Below, one piece after another: positions 1-8,944 of a stretch of DNA of 64,000 bases. The notes under the pieces are model-generated. The model was not told where the DNA came from. It saw only the letters and a program-made list of their open reading frames with translations, and did no database searches. The position numbers and the translations under genes were made by a program. Source of the stretch: Alteromonadaceae bacterium BrNp21-10 (lineage in GTDB: Bacteria > Pseudomonadota > Gammaproteobacteria > Enterobacterales > Alteromonadaceae); contig JAUHQD010000003.1 of the NCBI GenBank assembly GCA_030418115.1, positions 1-64,000 of the forward strand, written 5' to 3'. Each line of letters begins with the position of its first letter. The stretch's first letter is position 1.

Positions 1-1
1 C

Positions 2-106
2 TTTATGCTGAATTTACTTGCAGGATTGGTCGCGTATTGCTTAAAAGAAAACAAACCAAGTCTTAATTTAACTGACGTAGAGCGTAATTCTATGGTTATC
101 GCTTAA
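2..106 (+). mobile_element. C-terminal end of a probable IS transposase (cut by the window edge)
   Basis: An open frame enters from the left edge and gives 34 residues before TAA. It contains a hydrophobic stretch (NLLAGLVAYCLKE) followed by NKPSLNL. This resembles the C-termini of DDE transposases (IS982/IS4-like) that end in 'N(F)xVNLxAGLxAYxxxxKKPS'. The family assignment is from memory of the pattern and is uncertain. I could not identify a terminal inverted repeat in the bases after the stop. The next gene is on the opposite strand, with a shared terminator between them. Confidence 0.45.
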
Positions 107-182
107 GCAGATCTGAGGTTAATTAGGTTTAACAGTAGGAAGGAAAGTTTCTAAATTAATTTATTAGGTGAATTTAACTTAA

Positions 183-210
183 AAAAATGCCGCTATTAAG
201 CGGCATTTTT
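183..210. terminator. Bidirectional rho-independent terminator
   Basis: A perfect 12-bp stem (AAAAATGCCGCT / AGCGGCATTTTT) with a 4-nt loop, A-rich on one side and T-rich on the other. It can end transcription of the transposase-like frame from the left and of the PEP-CTERM gene from the right, whose stop codon is about 15 bases away. Confidence 0.85.
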
Positions 211-226
211 GTATAAGTAATTTAAC

Positions 227-1084
227 TTATTTAGCTGAGCGTTTACGCATACCAGCTAGACCAAGTAAACCTAAACCTATAATAGCTAAAGACGTTGGCT
301 CTGGTACTTGCTCAAATTTTAACGTTGTGCCGTTATCCAACACTGCAACTGAAGCATAAGTGTTGCCATCGTTTAAAATAAGACCAGGGTTAAATGGATT
401 ACCAGTTGGTCCTGCTGAACCAGTCGCAAGAGCGAAGGTCGCAGTTGGATCAAGAGGGGCACCAAACTCATCTTTCCAAACATTTTCAAAAACTGCTTGA
501 TTACCAGTATACCAAGCTTCATTAAAAGCAAACTCTAGAGCAAAACCACTCACAACAGATCCACTTAATGCAACCGGCTGAGTGCTTACACCAGCTAACA
601 AGTCAAATTGACCAATAATGTCACCATTATAAGTAACCGTCATTGCATTGGCTGATGCAGTGAAGTTGGTAGTGAATGATGTGGCTTTAAAATCAGTTAA
701 AAAGTCAGGGTCACCTAAAGTTGGTGCGCCACCTGAACCATAAGTAACATCAGAAATAAAACCAGTCAAGTCAAAGCTAAATAGTAGACTATTTAGAAAT
801 ATGTTGTCATCAGAGCCAACATTATCTGTTGTTGTATTGAAATTATAAGTAAATGATTCTGTAAATAAGTCGCCACTATCTAATTTAGTATCATCAGCAC
901 CACCATGGAAGTATTGCTTAACTTCATATGGGTCTTTTGGAAATAATGATAAACCAAAGTTATCAACTGTAATAGTTACTGAATCTTGTTCAGGATCAAA
1001 TTCGATTGGTCCTGCTTGTACAATTGCACTCATGCTTAAAGCAAGTGTGGCTGACATAATGCTACGTAATAGAACCTTTCTCAT
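227..1084 (-). CDS. PEP-CTERM sorting-domain surface protein
   Basis: This 285-residue exported protein has an N-terminal signal peptide (about residues 1-24, ending near SAIVQAG). Its C-terminal tripartite sorting signal is VPEP at about 260-263, then a hydrophobic helix (TSLAIIGLGLLGLAG), then a basic tail (MRKRSAK). Proteins of this kind are cut and anchored or released by an exosortase, by analogy with sortase substrates. The central part is Asn/Thr/Asp/Gly-rich with no enzyme motif I recognise, and is probably a structural or matrix protein. The ATG is supported by AGGAG six bases upstream. A sigma-54 promoter lies just upstream, fitting control by PrsK/PrsR encoded at 14.4-17.8 kb. It is the only PEP-CTERM substrate in the window. 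Confidence 0.93.
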   Translation of the reverse strand: MRKVLLRSIMSATLALSMSAIVQAGPIEFDPEQDSVTITVDNFGLSLFPKDPYEVKQYFHGGADDTKLDSGDLFTESFTYNFNTTTDNVGSDDNIFLNSLLFSFDLTGFISDVTYGSGGAPTLGDPDFLTDFKATSFTTNFTASANAMTVTYNGDIIGQFDLLAGVSTQPVALSGSVVSGFALEFAFNEAWYTGNQAVFENVWKDEFGAPLDPTATFALATGSAGPTGNPFNPGLILNDGNTYASVAVLDNGTTLKFEQVPEPTSLAIIGLGLLGLAGMRKRSAK

Positions 1085-1134
1085 TTTAATCTCCTAAATA
1101 TGTAATGTAAAAAAACTGGGTTCGAATATAACAA

Positions 1135-1150
1135 AGCAACCACTGTGCCA
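1135..1150 (-). promoter_or_regulatory. Sigma-54 (-24/-12) promoter of the PEP-CTERM gene
   Basis: On the minus strand the bases read TGGCAC-AGTGG-TTGCT, an exact match to the sigma-54 consensus TGGCAC-N5-TTGC(A/T). The -12 element lies about 50 bases before the start codon of the PEP-CTERM gene, leaving a 5' UTR of about 40 bases. PrsR, a sigma-54 activator in this window, is the natural candidate activator; that link is inference. Confidence 0.88.
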
Positions 1151-1238
1151 CATTTTAAAAATCAATATAAAACAAAGGTTTAGGTTTCACTTCAAATAAC
1201 TTCATCATAGGGGTTGTAAAAAAAGCTGACATAGAAGT

Positions 1239-3962
1239 TTATAATTCCAGTTCAGTAATTAAAGTACTACGCATTTCGATGAGCGCTTTATTTGAACCAT
1301 TGTAATTATTAAGTTTTACGAACGCTGTATTTTTATCACCGGCCTTTAACAACAATTCAATATAATGTTTGAAGACCGTATCTGGAATCGTAGTTTGGGA
1401 GTCTACTTTAGCGCTGAGTACTTTAAGTGCTGATTGATAATCTTCTTGCTCTTCGAAAATTGTCGCTTTGGTATCTAATAATTCTATTTTGCTGGGTGCC
1501 AGCTTGAGAGCTTGGTTAATTGTTGTTAATGCTTCATCTGCCATGCCTTGCTCTTTGTATGCCCATGCGAGGTTGTTTAAATTTAGCCAACGTAAATCAG
1601 GGAAGTGCTCTAATAAGTACTCATAATGTGCTACCGCTGAGGCGGGTTTGGATTTGAGGTATATTTCCGCTAAAAACATTCTCATGCGTGAATCTAAAGG
1701 AAAATGTTCTAAATGTTTTTCCAATAATGTAATGGCATCATTACTTCTGTCTAAGCGTTTAAGGGCAACGGCCAGATCAAGTGCATTAGAAGTGCTTTGT
1801 TTAGCGTTGTAGCTTATTAGCAAAAAGGGTAAGGCTTGTTCATACTGCTTGGTAGCTAATAGTACTTTGCCTTCTAGTGACGAAATAGCCAAATTGCTGT
1901 TTTCTCTTTTTAATTTATCTAATGTACTTTTGGCGGCTAAAGCATTGCCACTCGCAACCTGCACCGTTGCTTGCCAATAAAGTAGCTCCATATCATTTGG
2001 CAATTGTTTTCTGGCACTGGAAATAATTTCTAAACTTTTTTGATACTCTAACCCTTGATTGTAAAGAGGGATTAGCGCGACTAATGCTTTTTTGTTGTAA
2101 GGTTGGAGTTCTAGGGCTTTTTCTAGGGCTTTAATTGCATCTTCTCTACGATTCAAATTTGCGTAATTTTGCCCTTCTAAAACTAACTTACTTAATTGAA
2201 GTTTGGGTGTATTGATAGGTGACAATCGCGTAAGGGATTCTTTGTACATCTTTTGATCGGCTAACAAGGTGGCAATGAAAAGCTGATTATCTTCGACCTT
2301 AGTGAACTCTGTTAGTGAATCTAAAAAGCTCAACATGGATTCAACATCATGACTCTTTTTAGATAATTGATAGAGCTTTATGTAGCCATTTTTGTTGTTG
2401 GGGTTATGAGTGATTAACTGTTTAGCAATATTAATTGCCTCTGGAATTTTATTTTGCTCTTCAAGCAAGGTAATTTTAAATAGCAGGCTGCCAGCGTTAT
2501 TGGGTTTAATTTCTTCTGCAGCTAAATAGGCATTTTTAGCATTTTCTGTTTGTTTTAGTTTTAAATAAATATTGCCAGCAAGAATATGCCCTAATAAGTC
2601 ATTTGGATTATTTACTATATAGGATTCTACGAGCTTTACGGCCTCTGCAGATTGGTTATTGTTTATATATTGTGAGGCAAGTATAGATGTTAAGTTTATA
2701 TCATTTGGTGATTCACTTAGTGATTTCTCTAACACATCTAATTCTGTCTCTATATTTAGTAGTTGTTTAAAAAGCGTCAGTCTTACATCATCGTTCAGTT
2801 CAGGATCAAGCTTAGATGCAAATGCTTTAGCCGAGTTAACTTGACCATCTTTATACATTTGTAAACCAATTTGCATCATTATTGCTTGCGCGTCTTCGTT
2901 TAGGGCATTGACGGACATTATTGTATTGGCGGCGCTTTCTGTATAACCCAGTCTGAGCTGAGTGGAAGAAAGTAACGTGGCTATTGTATCGTCTTGCGGA
3001 AACGCGCTTTTTAGTGTTTGAAATTCAGCAAGGGCTTGCTCGAATAAGCCTACTTGAAAGGAACTGATTCCTTTAATAAAGCGATTAGTTGGGCTTTGCA
3101 TTCCGGCATCTATCGATTTACTTGCATAGCTTAATGCTTGAGTAAAATCTTTCTCATGATAATGAATTAACGCGGCATATGAATTCCCAAGCGGGTTATT
3201 CGGGGTATTTCGCAAAATATTGGTTACATAAGTAGAGGCTTCATCATACTGCTTATTGGAGATCAAAGAGTTGGCTAGAAGAAAAGGTGTAATTTTATTT
3301 TGAGGACGGGCTTGGTGATATTGCTTTAGGAGCTTAATTGCATTTTTAAATTTACCTTCGTTACCATTTGCCATACCTAGAACTAACATTAGTTCCGGCT
3401 GGCTCGACATAGGAGGCGTTGCCTCAAAAGATGTGGTGGCTTGGTCAATGTCAGCGTTTATTAAGTGATTAATAATATTAAGAGTGTTTTCAGAATCACT
3501 CGCTTTACCTATCTGTTCAAAAGCTAACAGCGCCTCGCTGGTATTATTTTGTGCCAGAAGTAGCAGTGTCTTAAGAATTAATAGATTGTCATCGAGTGTT
3601 AAATCATATTGGTTTATTTTTTCAACCGCGCTTTCAAACTCATAGGAGAAGACATCCAGTAGCACAAGATTATTAATTATTTTTTGTTTGTCCCCCCCTA
3701 AATCTAAAAAGCGATAATACTCTTTTTCTGAACCACTGAGGTTGCCGGTTTTAAAATATAAATTGGCTAATAAAAGTCTAGCCTCAATATCGGATGGGCT
3801 TATTTGAATTAAGTTTTTTAAATCAATTTCTGCAGCACTCAGTTTTCCATTTTTAATATTATCAATTGCTAATGCTTTAAATTCATCGGGTGAATTTGGG
3901 GTACACCCACCTAAAAGTAGTAAAAGTACTGTAGAGCATAGGATTGAGTTTAATTTGTGCAT
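1239..3962 (-). CDS. prsT: PrsT, PEP-CTERM/XrtA-system TPR-repeat lipoprotein
   Basis: This 907-residue lipoprotein has a signal peptide ending in the lipobox LLGGC, so it is exported and lipidated at Cys. The rest is a long series of 34-residue tetratricopeptide repeats. Length, lipobox and repeats match the PrsT family, found only in genomes with the XrtA-type exosortase/PEP-CTERM and exopolysaccharide system. It is presumably a periplasmic or outer-membrane scaffold; its exact function is unknown. I chose the ATG at 3962, which has AAGGA at good spacing, over an in-frame TTG seven codons upstream. It is transcribed toward the PEP-CTERM gene but separated by that gene's own sigma-54 promoter. 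Confidence 0.9.
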   Translation of the reverse strand: MHKLNSILCSTVLLLLLGGCTPNSPDEFKALAIDNIKNGKLSAAEIDLKNLIQISPSDIEARLLLANLYFKTGNLSGSEKEYYRFLDLGGDKQKIINNLVLLDVFSYEFESAVEKINQYDLTLDDNLLILKTLLLLAQNNTSEALLAFEQIGKASDSENTLNIINHLINADIDQATTSFEATPPMSSQPELMLVLGMANGNEGKFKNAIKLLKQYHQARPQNKITPFLLANSLISNKQYDEASTYVTNILRNTPNNPLGNSYAALIHYHEKDFTQALSYASKSIDAGMQSPTNRFIKGISSFQVGLFEQALAEFQTLKSAFPQDDTIATLLSSTQLRLGYTESAANTIMSVNALNEDAQAIMMQIGLQMYKDGQVNSAKAFASKLDPELNDDVRLTLFKQLLNIETELDVLEKSLSESPNDINLTSILASQYINNNQSAEAVKLVESYIVNNPNDLLGHILAGNIYLKLKQTENAKNAYLAAEEIKPNNAGSLLFKITLLEEQNKIPEAINIAKQLITHNPNNKNGYIKLYQLSKKSHDVESMLSFLDSLTEFTKVEDNQLFIATLLADQKMYKESLTRLSPINTPKLQLSKLVLEGQNYANLNRREDAIKALEKALELQPYNKKALVALIPLYNQGLEYQKSLEIISSARKQLPNDMELLYWQATVQVASGNALAAKSTLDKLKRENSNLAISSLEGKVLLATKQYEQALPFLLISYNAKQSTSNALDLAVALKRLDRSNDAITLLEKHLEHFPLDSRMRMFLAEIYLKSKPASAVAHYEYLLEHFPDLRWLNLNNLAWAYKEQGMADEALTTINQALKLAPSKIELLDTKATIFEEQEDYQSALKVLSAKVDSQTTIPDTVFKHYIELLLKAGDKNTAFVKLNNYNGSNKALIEMRSTLITELEL

Positions 3963-4084
3963 TAAGATGTCCTTTTTTGGCAATATGCGATCAGCGGGCT
4001 GGCAAATTTTTAATCAATTAGCGTTAATATTTACATAGATACATTTATTTGTATAAAAAATTAATATCGGGAAAGTTAAATTGA

Positions 4085-5155
4085 TTAAATATTTAGGATC
4101 TCGGATAACGGTAAGCGTAATGTTCTATTAGATTGATCCAATGGAGATGATGTTTTACCAAATCGCAATACCCAGTTAACTTCATTATCTCCTAAGTTAA
4201 GCTTTTCCCTTATTTGAGGTATCTGACTGCTAATAGAGTCTAACTGTATACCCGTTTCGGTTTTAATATTGGTTTGTGGGTTTAAAGGTACATTTAAAAT
4301 GAATGTCGAAATGGTTGACGGTTGAAAAGAATAACCTAAATCGACGAGTTCTAAAATTTTGTTCATCAACTCCATATTAGCCAGTACTTTGTCTTCGTAA
4401 GATATCCCCTTTTTATAAGAAAAAACGAGAATGCTACTTGATGAATGCCAAAGCGCTGCTTGTGATTTCTTCATTGCATTTTGAGCTCCTAATGTTCTAA
4501 ATACTGAGAACAACCAAGGATATTTTTGTAACAGCTTAATTGGCAAGGTTTCAGATTTTTTTAATCCAAGATTTTGCCACGGAAGACCTTTTTTACTGGG
4601 GGGGGAAGAAAAGGTCACTGTCGACATAATGTCTAGTGCAAGTTTTTTGGAGGTCCAGACTAAACTGTCGCAATGAGCAAAAAAATCTAATACATCAGAG
4701 GAAACATTCTTAATTAGTTTACTTTTACTATGGGTATGCTCGATCTCGAATTCATCTAATTCAATTGTCGAATAGTCTAAGTAGGGTCTTCGATCAGTGA
4801 CTCTATCTAATAGTGTGCGTTTAGGATAAGTTTGAAGAGTAATCTCAGGGCATTGAGATTCAGAGACTTTACATAAACTTTGCTTATCAGCATGGACATC
4901 AAAATTCTTAAAATCGTATACGAAATTAACCTGTTTTTGAGACTCTGCGAAACTATTCCTAATATATTCATTTAGAAAACCCAACGTCATTAATATGGTC
5001 GAACTGTCAAAAACTAATGAGTGATCAAAGCTTTTGGCTGAATAGTCGATGTGCAGCGCTTTTTCGTGCCAGCGGAAACTAAAACCTTGGCAGTTATCTC
5101 CACTGGGATAATATTTAGCGGTTTCCATTGCTGCTTTAACGGTTTCTATGTCCAT
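4085..5155 (-). CDS. Nitroreductase-like (Acg/MoeY-type) FMN-fold protein
   Basis: This 356-residue cytoplasmic protein begins with a helix and 'YYPSGDNCQ', the kind of 'aPSxxNxQ' segment that opens nitroreductase-fold proteins and contacts FMN phosphate. Near residue 120 it has 'RVTDRRPY', reminiscent of the 'RRT.R' stretch of Acg-like nitroreductases. It is larger than classical nitroreductases and may be a degenerate two-half version. It lies 22 bases downstream of the ThiF-like gene, in the same direction. In mycobacterial MoeY (Rv1355c) an E1/ThiF domain and a nitroreductase-like domain sit in one polypeptide, so the pairing is meaningful. The substrate is unknown. Oxidation or reduction of an adenylated or acylated intermediate is inference. 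Confidence 0.68.
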   Translation of the reverse strand: MDIETVKAAMETAKYYPSGDNCQGFSFRWHEKALHIDYSAKSFDHSLVFDSSTILMTLGFLNEYIRNSFAESQKQVNFVYDFKNFDVHADKQSLCKVSESQCPEITLQTYPKRTLLDRVTDRRPYLDYSTIELDEFEIEHTHSKSKLIKNVSSDVLDFFAHCDSLVWTSKKLALDIMSTVTFSSPPSKKGLPWQNLGLKKSETLPIKLLQKYPWLFSVFRTLGAQNAMKKSQAALWHSSSSILVFSYKKGISYEDKVLANMELMNKILELVDLGYSFQPSTISTFILNVPLNPQTNIKTETGIQLDSISSQIPQIREKLNLGDNEVNWVLRFGKTSSPLDQSNRTLRLPLSEILNI

Positions 5156-5177
5156 TTTTTTCTCAATTGTTTAAGTA

Positions 5178-6038
5178 TTAAATACCAAAAGCTTTTTTAG
5201 CTTCATGCAGGCGTTGTTGGAACTCGGGGTTCTTATGACCATTAGGGATATGGGTTTCTTGCATTTGATTTAGGTAACCATCCCAATGCATCCCTTTGGG
5301 GGCGGTAACCAATTCGCCTCGATTTAAAAGTATTTTGACCGCGTAGGCGGCAGCAATTCCCGCACTTAAAGTGCAGCCAATGATCGTTGATGGCCCTTTT
5401 TTATCATTTAAATTTAATGTACTGGGGTCAACCAAATATTGTGATTGTAGCCCTGCTGGTGCAAGGCCAAGGTAAAAACGTAAATATTGTTCTGTTTCGG
5501 ACTCGGCATCATTCATGCCGAAATATTCTTCAAAAGTCATGCCGCCGGGCATAAAGCATAAAAATGCCGTGCCCATACCTAAAGGAGCTGCTGTAATGGC
5601 CGGTATGCCTTTGGCCGCACATTGGGCGAATACTTCTCGTCTAGCATTGATGGCAAAAAAGTCCAAGCTGTCGACATACAAATCAACGCCTTCAAGAAAT
5701 TCTGTGGTGTTACTGTTGTTGATACCTGCGGGGAAACTACGAATTTTAACTTGCGGATTGACACTTTTTAGCATGTCTTCAATCACATCTAGTTTTGGTT
5801 GATCAAGGGTATTCATGGTCGCACCAATTTGGCGATTGAAGTTTTCAATTCCATATTTGTCAAAATCAGAAAGGCTAAATTTGCCAATACCAAGTCGTGC
5901 AAGTGTCATGGTGTGTACTCCGCCAACACCTCCACAACCTGCCAGCGCCACGTGTTTTGTCGCTAGGCTTTGTTGTTCTTGTTGACTAAACCAGCCAATA
6001 TTTCTGGAAAAGGCAACGTCATAATCAAAGTGCGTCAT
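5178..6038 (-). CDS. E1/ThiF/MoeB-family adenylyltransferase
   Basis: This 286-residue Rossmann-fold enzyme has the nucleotide loop GCGGVGG at about residues 33-39, the E1-type acidic strand 'SDFDKYGIENFNRQIG' with the conserved Asn-Arg-Gln, and 'YVDSLDF' further on. Family members adenylate a carboxyl group, usually the C-terminus of a ubiquitin-like protein, but some E1-like enzymes act on small molecules or amino acids. I see no CxxC zinc pair, which separates it from ThiF/MoeB proper. Cys in 'IIGCTLSAG' is a possible catalytic thiol. No ubiquitin-like or sulfur-carrier protein is encoded nearby. The gene is 11 bases after the acyltransferase gene and 22 before the nitroreductase-like gene, so it is co-transcribed with them. 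A small carboxylate is the likelier substrate. Confidence 0.85.
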   Translation of the reverse strand: MTHFDYDVAFSRNIGWFSQQEQQSLATKHVALAGCGGVGGVHTMTLARLGIGKFSLSDFDKYGIENFNRQIGATMNTLDQPKLDVIEDMLKSVNPQVKIRSFPAGINNSNTTEFLEGVDLYVDSLDFFAINARREVFAQCAAKGIPAITAAPLGMGTAFLCFMPGGMTFEEYFGMNDAESETEQYLRFYLGLAPAGLQSQYLVDPSTLNLNDKKGPSTIIGCTLSAGIAAAYAVKILLNRGELVTAPKGMHWDGYLNQMQETHIPNGHKNPEFQQRLHEAKKAFGI

Positions 6039-6049
6039 AATCGATCCAT

Positions 6050-6808
6050 CTATTGTGCATAGGGATGAAGTTTAATTTGTTCAATCAGTTGCACCTCTAA
6101 AGACTGAAACAAAGCCAGCATTTCAACATTAAATTTAGAATCAAAATTTTCTCTGGGCAAACAAAACGGCGCACGAATGCCTCGAAAGTCCATTTCTTCA
6201 CCAATCTGCTCAAAGTATAGACCAACTCGTTCCAGTCGTTTTTTAAGTCTGGGTTCCACGACAACAAACATCATGTCGTGATTACACATTTTGGCAAAGG
6301 CGATAATGCCCAAATATAAGCCTATGGCAATATTAGGAAAATTGCGGCGTTCTTCTTCTGAAAATGTACCTTCGCCTGACATATCATTAACAATAAAGGG
6401 TTGTTGTTTTTCACCCACCCGTCTTCTGAAATCTTCCGGCACAGCCAAACGCGACACTTCACCATAACCACCACTCATATAATCTTGCGGTTTAGGCATA
6501 CCTTCAAGAAGAGTTTTCTCAAAGTGATGTTCTAAAGGTAGACTTTTGTATTCATCAGCCGAAGGAGGCAATACTAAACGTACGGTCCCAGCAAATTGAC
6601 CAGTACGCTTATGGCGTAATAGTAGTGAATAGGCATATTCATCAAACTCATCGGTTTCGCATTTGGACTCTTGAGTTGGCTCCCATCCTAATTCTTCGGC
6701 ATAAACTTTATGTCGAATTTTATAACCTTCTTCGCGTAATTCCGGAGTAAGCGCAAAGACAATCTCAAAATATTCATTAAAATTTTCTGCTAAGGATGAA
6801 TTACTCAT
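6050..6808 (-). CDS. PEP-CTERM/exosortase-associated acyltransferase (FeeM-like GNAT)
   Basis: This 252-residue protein has the opening 'RxxGYKIRHKVYAEELGWEP', typical of autoinducer-synthase-like/FeeM N-acyl amino acid synthases, then 'DEFDEYAYSLLLRH' and 'FAGTVRLVLPP', the core strands of that fold. It matches the group annotated as PEP-CTERM/exosortase system-associated acyltransferases. Relatives join a fatty acyl chain from acyl-ACP to an amino acid. The ATG has GAGG six bases upstream. It is the first gene of a tight three-gene set with the E1-like and nitroreductase-like genes, which suggests an acylated product that is then activated and modified. Product and target are unknown. Confidence 0.85.
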   Translation of the reverse strand: MSNSSLAENFNEYFEIVFALTPELREEGYKIRHKVYAEELGWEPTQESKCETDEFDEYAYSLLLRHKRTGQFAGTVRLVLPPSADEYKSLPLEHHFEKTLLEGMPKPQDYMSGGYGEVSRLAVPEDFRRRVGEKQQPFIVNDMSGEGTFSEEERRNFPNIAIGLYLGIIAFAKMCNHDMMFVVVEPRLKKRLERVGLYFEQIGEEMDFRGIRAPFCLPRENFDSKFNVEMLALFQSLEVQLIEQIKLHPYAQ

Positions 6809-6920
6809 TTAAAAACCTCGATTACCTTTCCCTTGTGCTCGAACTAAAGATTATAAATCTATTTGTACGATATTGAATCGCCATCAGTATATATCATCCA
6901 AGCAATTGATTACTTTAAAT

Positions 6921-7775
6921 TTAATTACATCCATAAGACATTACCAATTTTTTTGGGATATAAGACAATGCGGTTAAATAACCTACTTGATATAATGCCT
7001 CTTTTTGTTCTGTAGTCATATAAAAGTCGACAGGTGAAGCATCGCCGGTGTTAATGACAATCGTATTATGCCAGTGACCATCATGTACATACTCTCTTGA
7101 AATCGCTGTCATAAAAGTTCTTATTAACATTTCAATATAACTTTTTAGGGGAAAACGAGAGTTTATTATGGTTCTTTGCGATACTTGTTCACTCTTCAGT
7201 CGAAAGCAAATGACTGGGGTGCCATCCCCCGCCCAATCTTCGTACAAGGCATCTTCGGCAAGAATAGCGCCATCGACTAAAAGGTGATTTTGGTAAGGTT
7301 TAAAACTAAAAACCAAGGGAATCGACATGGAAAATCTTACCGCTTGGGACACCCTAAGGTTTGGCGAAGTAGTTTTGTTGAATACTACCGGACCACCACC
7401 ATTAACATCCGTTGCTAGAATATTGAGGTTGAGCTCTAAATCAGCGAAGGTCACGCCCTTCAGCATATCGTCGATCCACGATTCGAATTTATCGCCAGAG
7501 CAAAGGCCACCATCTTTGAGTAAACGTATTAATGAAAATCCTTTAAATTGGCTAAAATCCGTTTCAAGGGCTAATTTTTTAATCTCGGTGAGTGGCATAC
7601 CCGTGCAGTAAAGGGCTGCGATGATCGACCCGCCAGAAACGCCAACAATATGGTCAAATTTAATTTTTAATTCGGCTAGTGCATCTAAAATGCCAATATG
7701 GGCAAGTAGTCGTGTGCCACCACCTGAAAAAATGGGAACAAGCTTTAAGCTACGATCATCAGGAGGTATTTGCAC
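6921..7775 (-). CDS. Patatin-like phospholipase
   Basis: This 284-residue serine lipase of the patatin family has the oxyanion loop 'GGGTRLLAHIG' at about 18-28, the nucleophile elbow GVSGG at about 44-48 (Ser in GxSxG), and the catalytic Asp in 'VDGAI'. Patatin-type enzymes hydrolyse acyl esters of membrane lipids with a Ser-Asp dyad. No signal peptide is visible, so it probably acts from the cytoplasm. The start is GTG, preceded by AGGA at proper spacing; the overlapping ATG two bases upstream is in the wrong frame. It lies about 110 bases upstream of the acyltransferase, in the same direction. It could release fatty acids for that pathway, which is speculative. Confidence 0.87.
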   Translation of the reverse strand: MQIPPDDRSLKLVPIFSGGGTRLLAHIGILDALAELKIKFDHIVGVSGGSIIAALYCTGMPLTEIKKLALETDFSQFKGFSLIRLLKDGGLCSGDKFESWIDDMLKGVTFADLELNLNILATDVNGGGPVVFNKTTSPNLRVSQAVRFSMSIPLVFSFKPYQNHLLVDGAILAEDALYEDWAGDGTPVICFRLKSEQVSQRTIINSRFPLKSYIEMLIRTFMTAISREYVHDGHWHNTIVINTGDASPVDFYMTTEQKEALYQVGYLTALSYIPKKLVMSYGCN

Positions 7776-7909
7776 ATCAGTCCTATAAGTTGTAAATCAT
7801 TAAAAACTCTACAATTATGGATGATATTTGGGAAATTGCTTGTTCCATGTCAACTAATATTATTTAGTTGGTATAAATCTGAATGATGTATCCGTTTGGT
7901 TTTTTGAGT

Positions 7910-8932
7910 TTAGGGTGACACGTTGTAATAACTTTTATACCAATCTACAAATTTAGCGATACCATGATCAATGGTTGTCTTCGGTTGGTAGTTAACATCT
8001 TCTATTAATGCATCAACGTCTGCAAAGGTATCAGGAACGTCGCCAGGCTGCATTGGTAACATTTCTTTTTCGGCTGTTTTTCCTAAGTGTTTCTCTAAGG
8101 TTTCGATATAACTTAGTAAATGAACTGGATTTTGGGCACCGATATTGTATACCCGCCACGGGGCTTTGCTGTTAGCCGGATCTGGTTTTTTACCGCTCCA
8201 TTTTTCATTGCCTTGGGCTATGTGATCAAGGGTTCTTACAACACCTTCAACTATGTCATCAATAAAGGTGAAGTCACGACGATGATTACCATAATTAAAC
8301 ACTTTGATGGGGTCACCAGCTAGGATTGCTTTGGTAAACATAAACAACGCCATATCAGGTCTACCCCAAGGCCCATAGACAGTAAAAAATCGTAAACCTG
8401 TGGTGGGCAAATCAAACAAGCTGCTGTAGGTGTGGGCCATTAGTTCGTTGGCCTTTTTACTGGCAGCGTATAATGATAAAGGATGATCGACATTGTCATG
8501 CACTGAAAATGGCATTGATTCATTAGCCCCATAGACTGAGCTTGAAGAAGCATAAACCAAGTGTTTTACCTGATTATGTCGACAGCCTTCTAGAATATTC
8601 ATGAAGCCGATAATGTTACTTTCCATGTAAGCATGGGGATTTTCTAAAGAGTAACGTACACCGGCTTGGGCAGCCAAATGGACCACGCGATCAAACTTTT
8701 CTTCTGCAAACAATGTTTCCATTGCCGACTTGTCAGCTAAATCCAATTTTACGAACCGAAAAAGTTTGGCATTTCCGCACTGCTGAATTTGTTGTAAACG
8801 TCCCTCTTTTAAATTGACGTCATAATAGTCATTCATATTGTCTAGACCAACAACATGATCGCCTCTGGCGAGCAGGGACATCGTAGTGTGAAAGCCGATG
8901 AATCCGGCAGCACCAGTAACAAGTATTTTCAT
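7910..8932 (-). CDS. UDP-glucuronate 4-epimerase-type NAD-dependent epimerase
   Basis: This 340-residue short-chain dehydrogenase/reductase has the NAD loop GAAGFIG at about residues 7-13, the acidic residue in '[10 protein letters not shown]' after strand 2, and the catalytic Ser/Tyr/Lys set ('YASSSSVYG' and 'YAASKKANE'). The '[12 protein letters not shown]' segment is characteristic of UDP-glucuronate 4-epimerases (CapI/LspL type) that make UDP-galacturonate for polysaccharides. It lies 12 bases after the UDP-sugar dehydrogenase gene and is co-transcribed with it. Together they supply UDP-uronic acids, which fits the tie of PEP-CTERM loci to exopolysaccharide synthesis. Exact sugar specificity cannot be read from sequence alone. 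Confidence 0.9.
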   Translation of the reverse strand: MKILVTGAAGFIGFHTTMSLLARGDHVVGLDNMNDYYDVNLKEGRLQQIQQCGNAKLFRFVKLDLADKSAMETLFAEEKFDRVVHLAAQAGVRYSLENPHAYMESNIIGFMNILEGCRHNQVKHLVYASSSSVYGANESMPFSVHDNVDHPLSLYAASKKANELMAHTYSSLFDLPTTGLRFFTVYGPWGRPDMALFMFTKAILAGDPIKVFNYGNHRRDFTFIDDIVEGVVRTLDHIAQGNEKWSGKKPDPANSKAPWRVYNIGAQNPVHLLSYIETLEKHLGKTAEKEMLPMQPGDVPDTFADVDALIEDVNYQPKTTIDHGIAKFVDWYKSYYNVSP

Positions 8933-8944
8933 TCTATGGATTCT

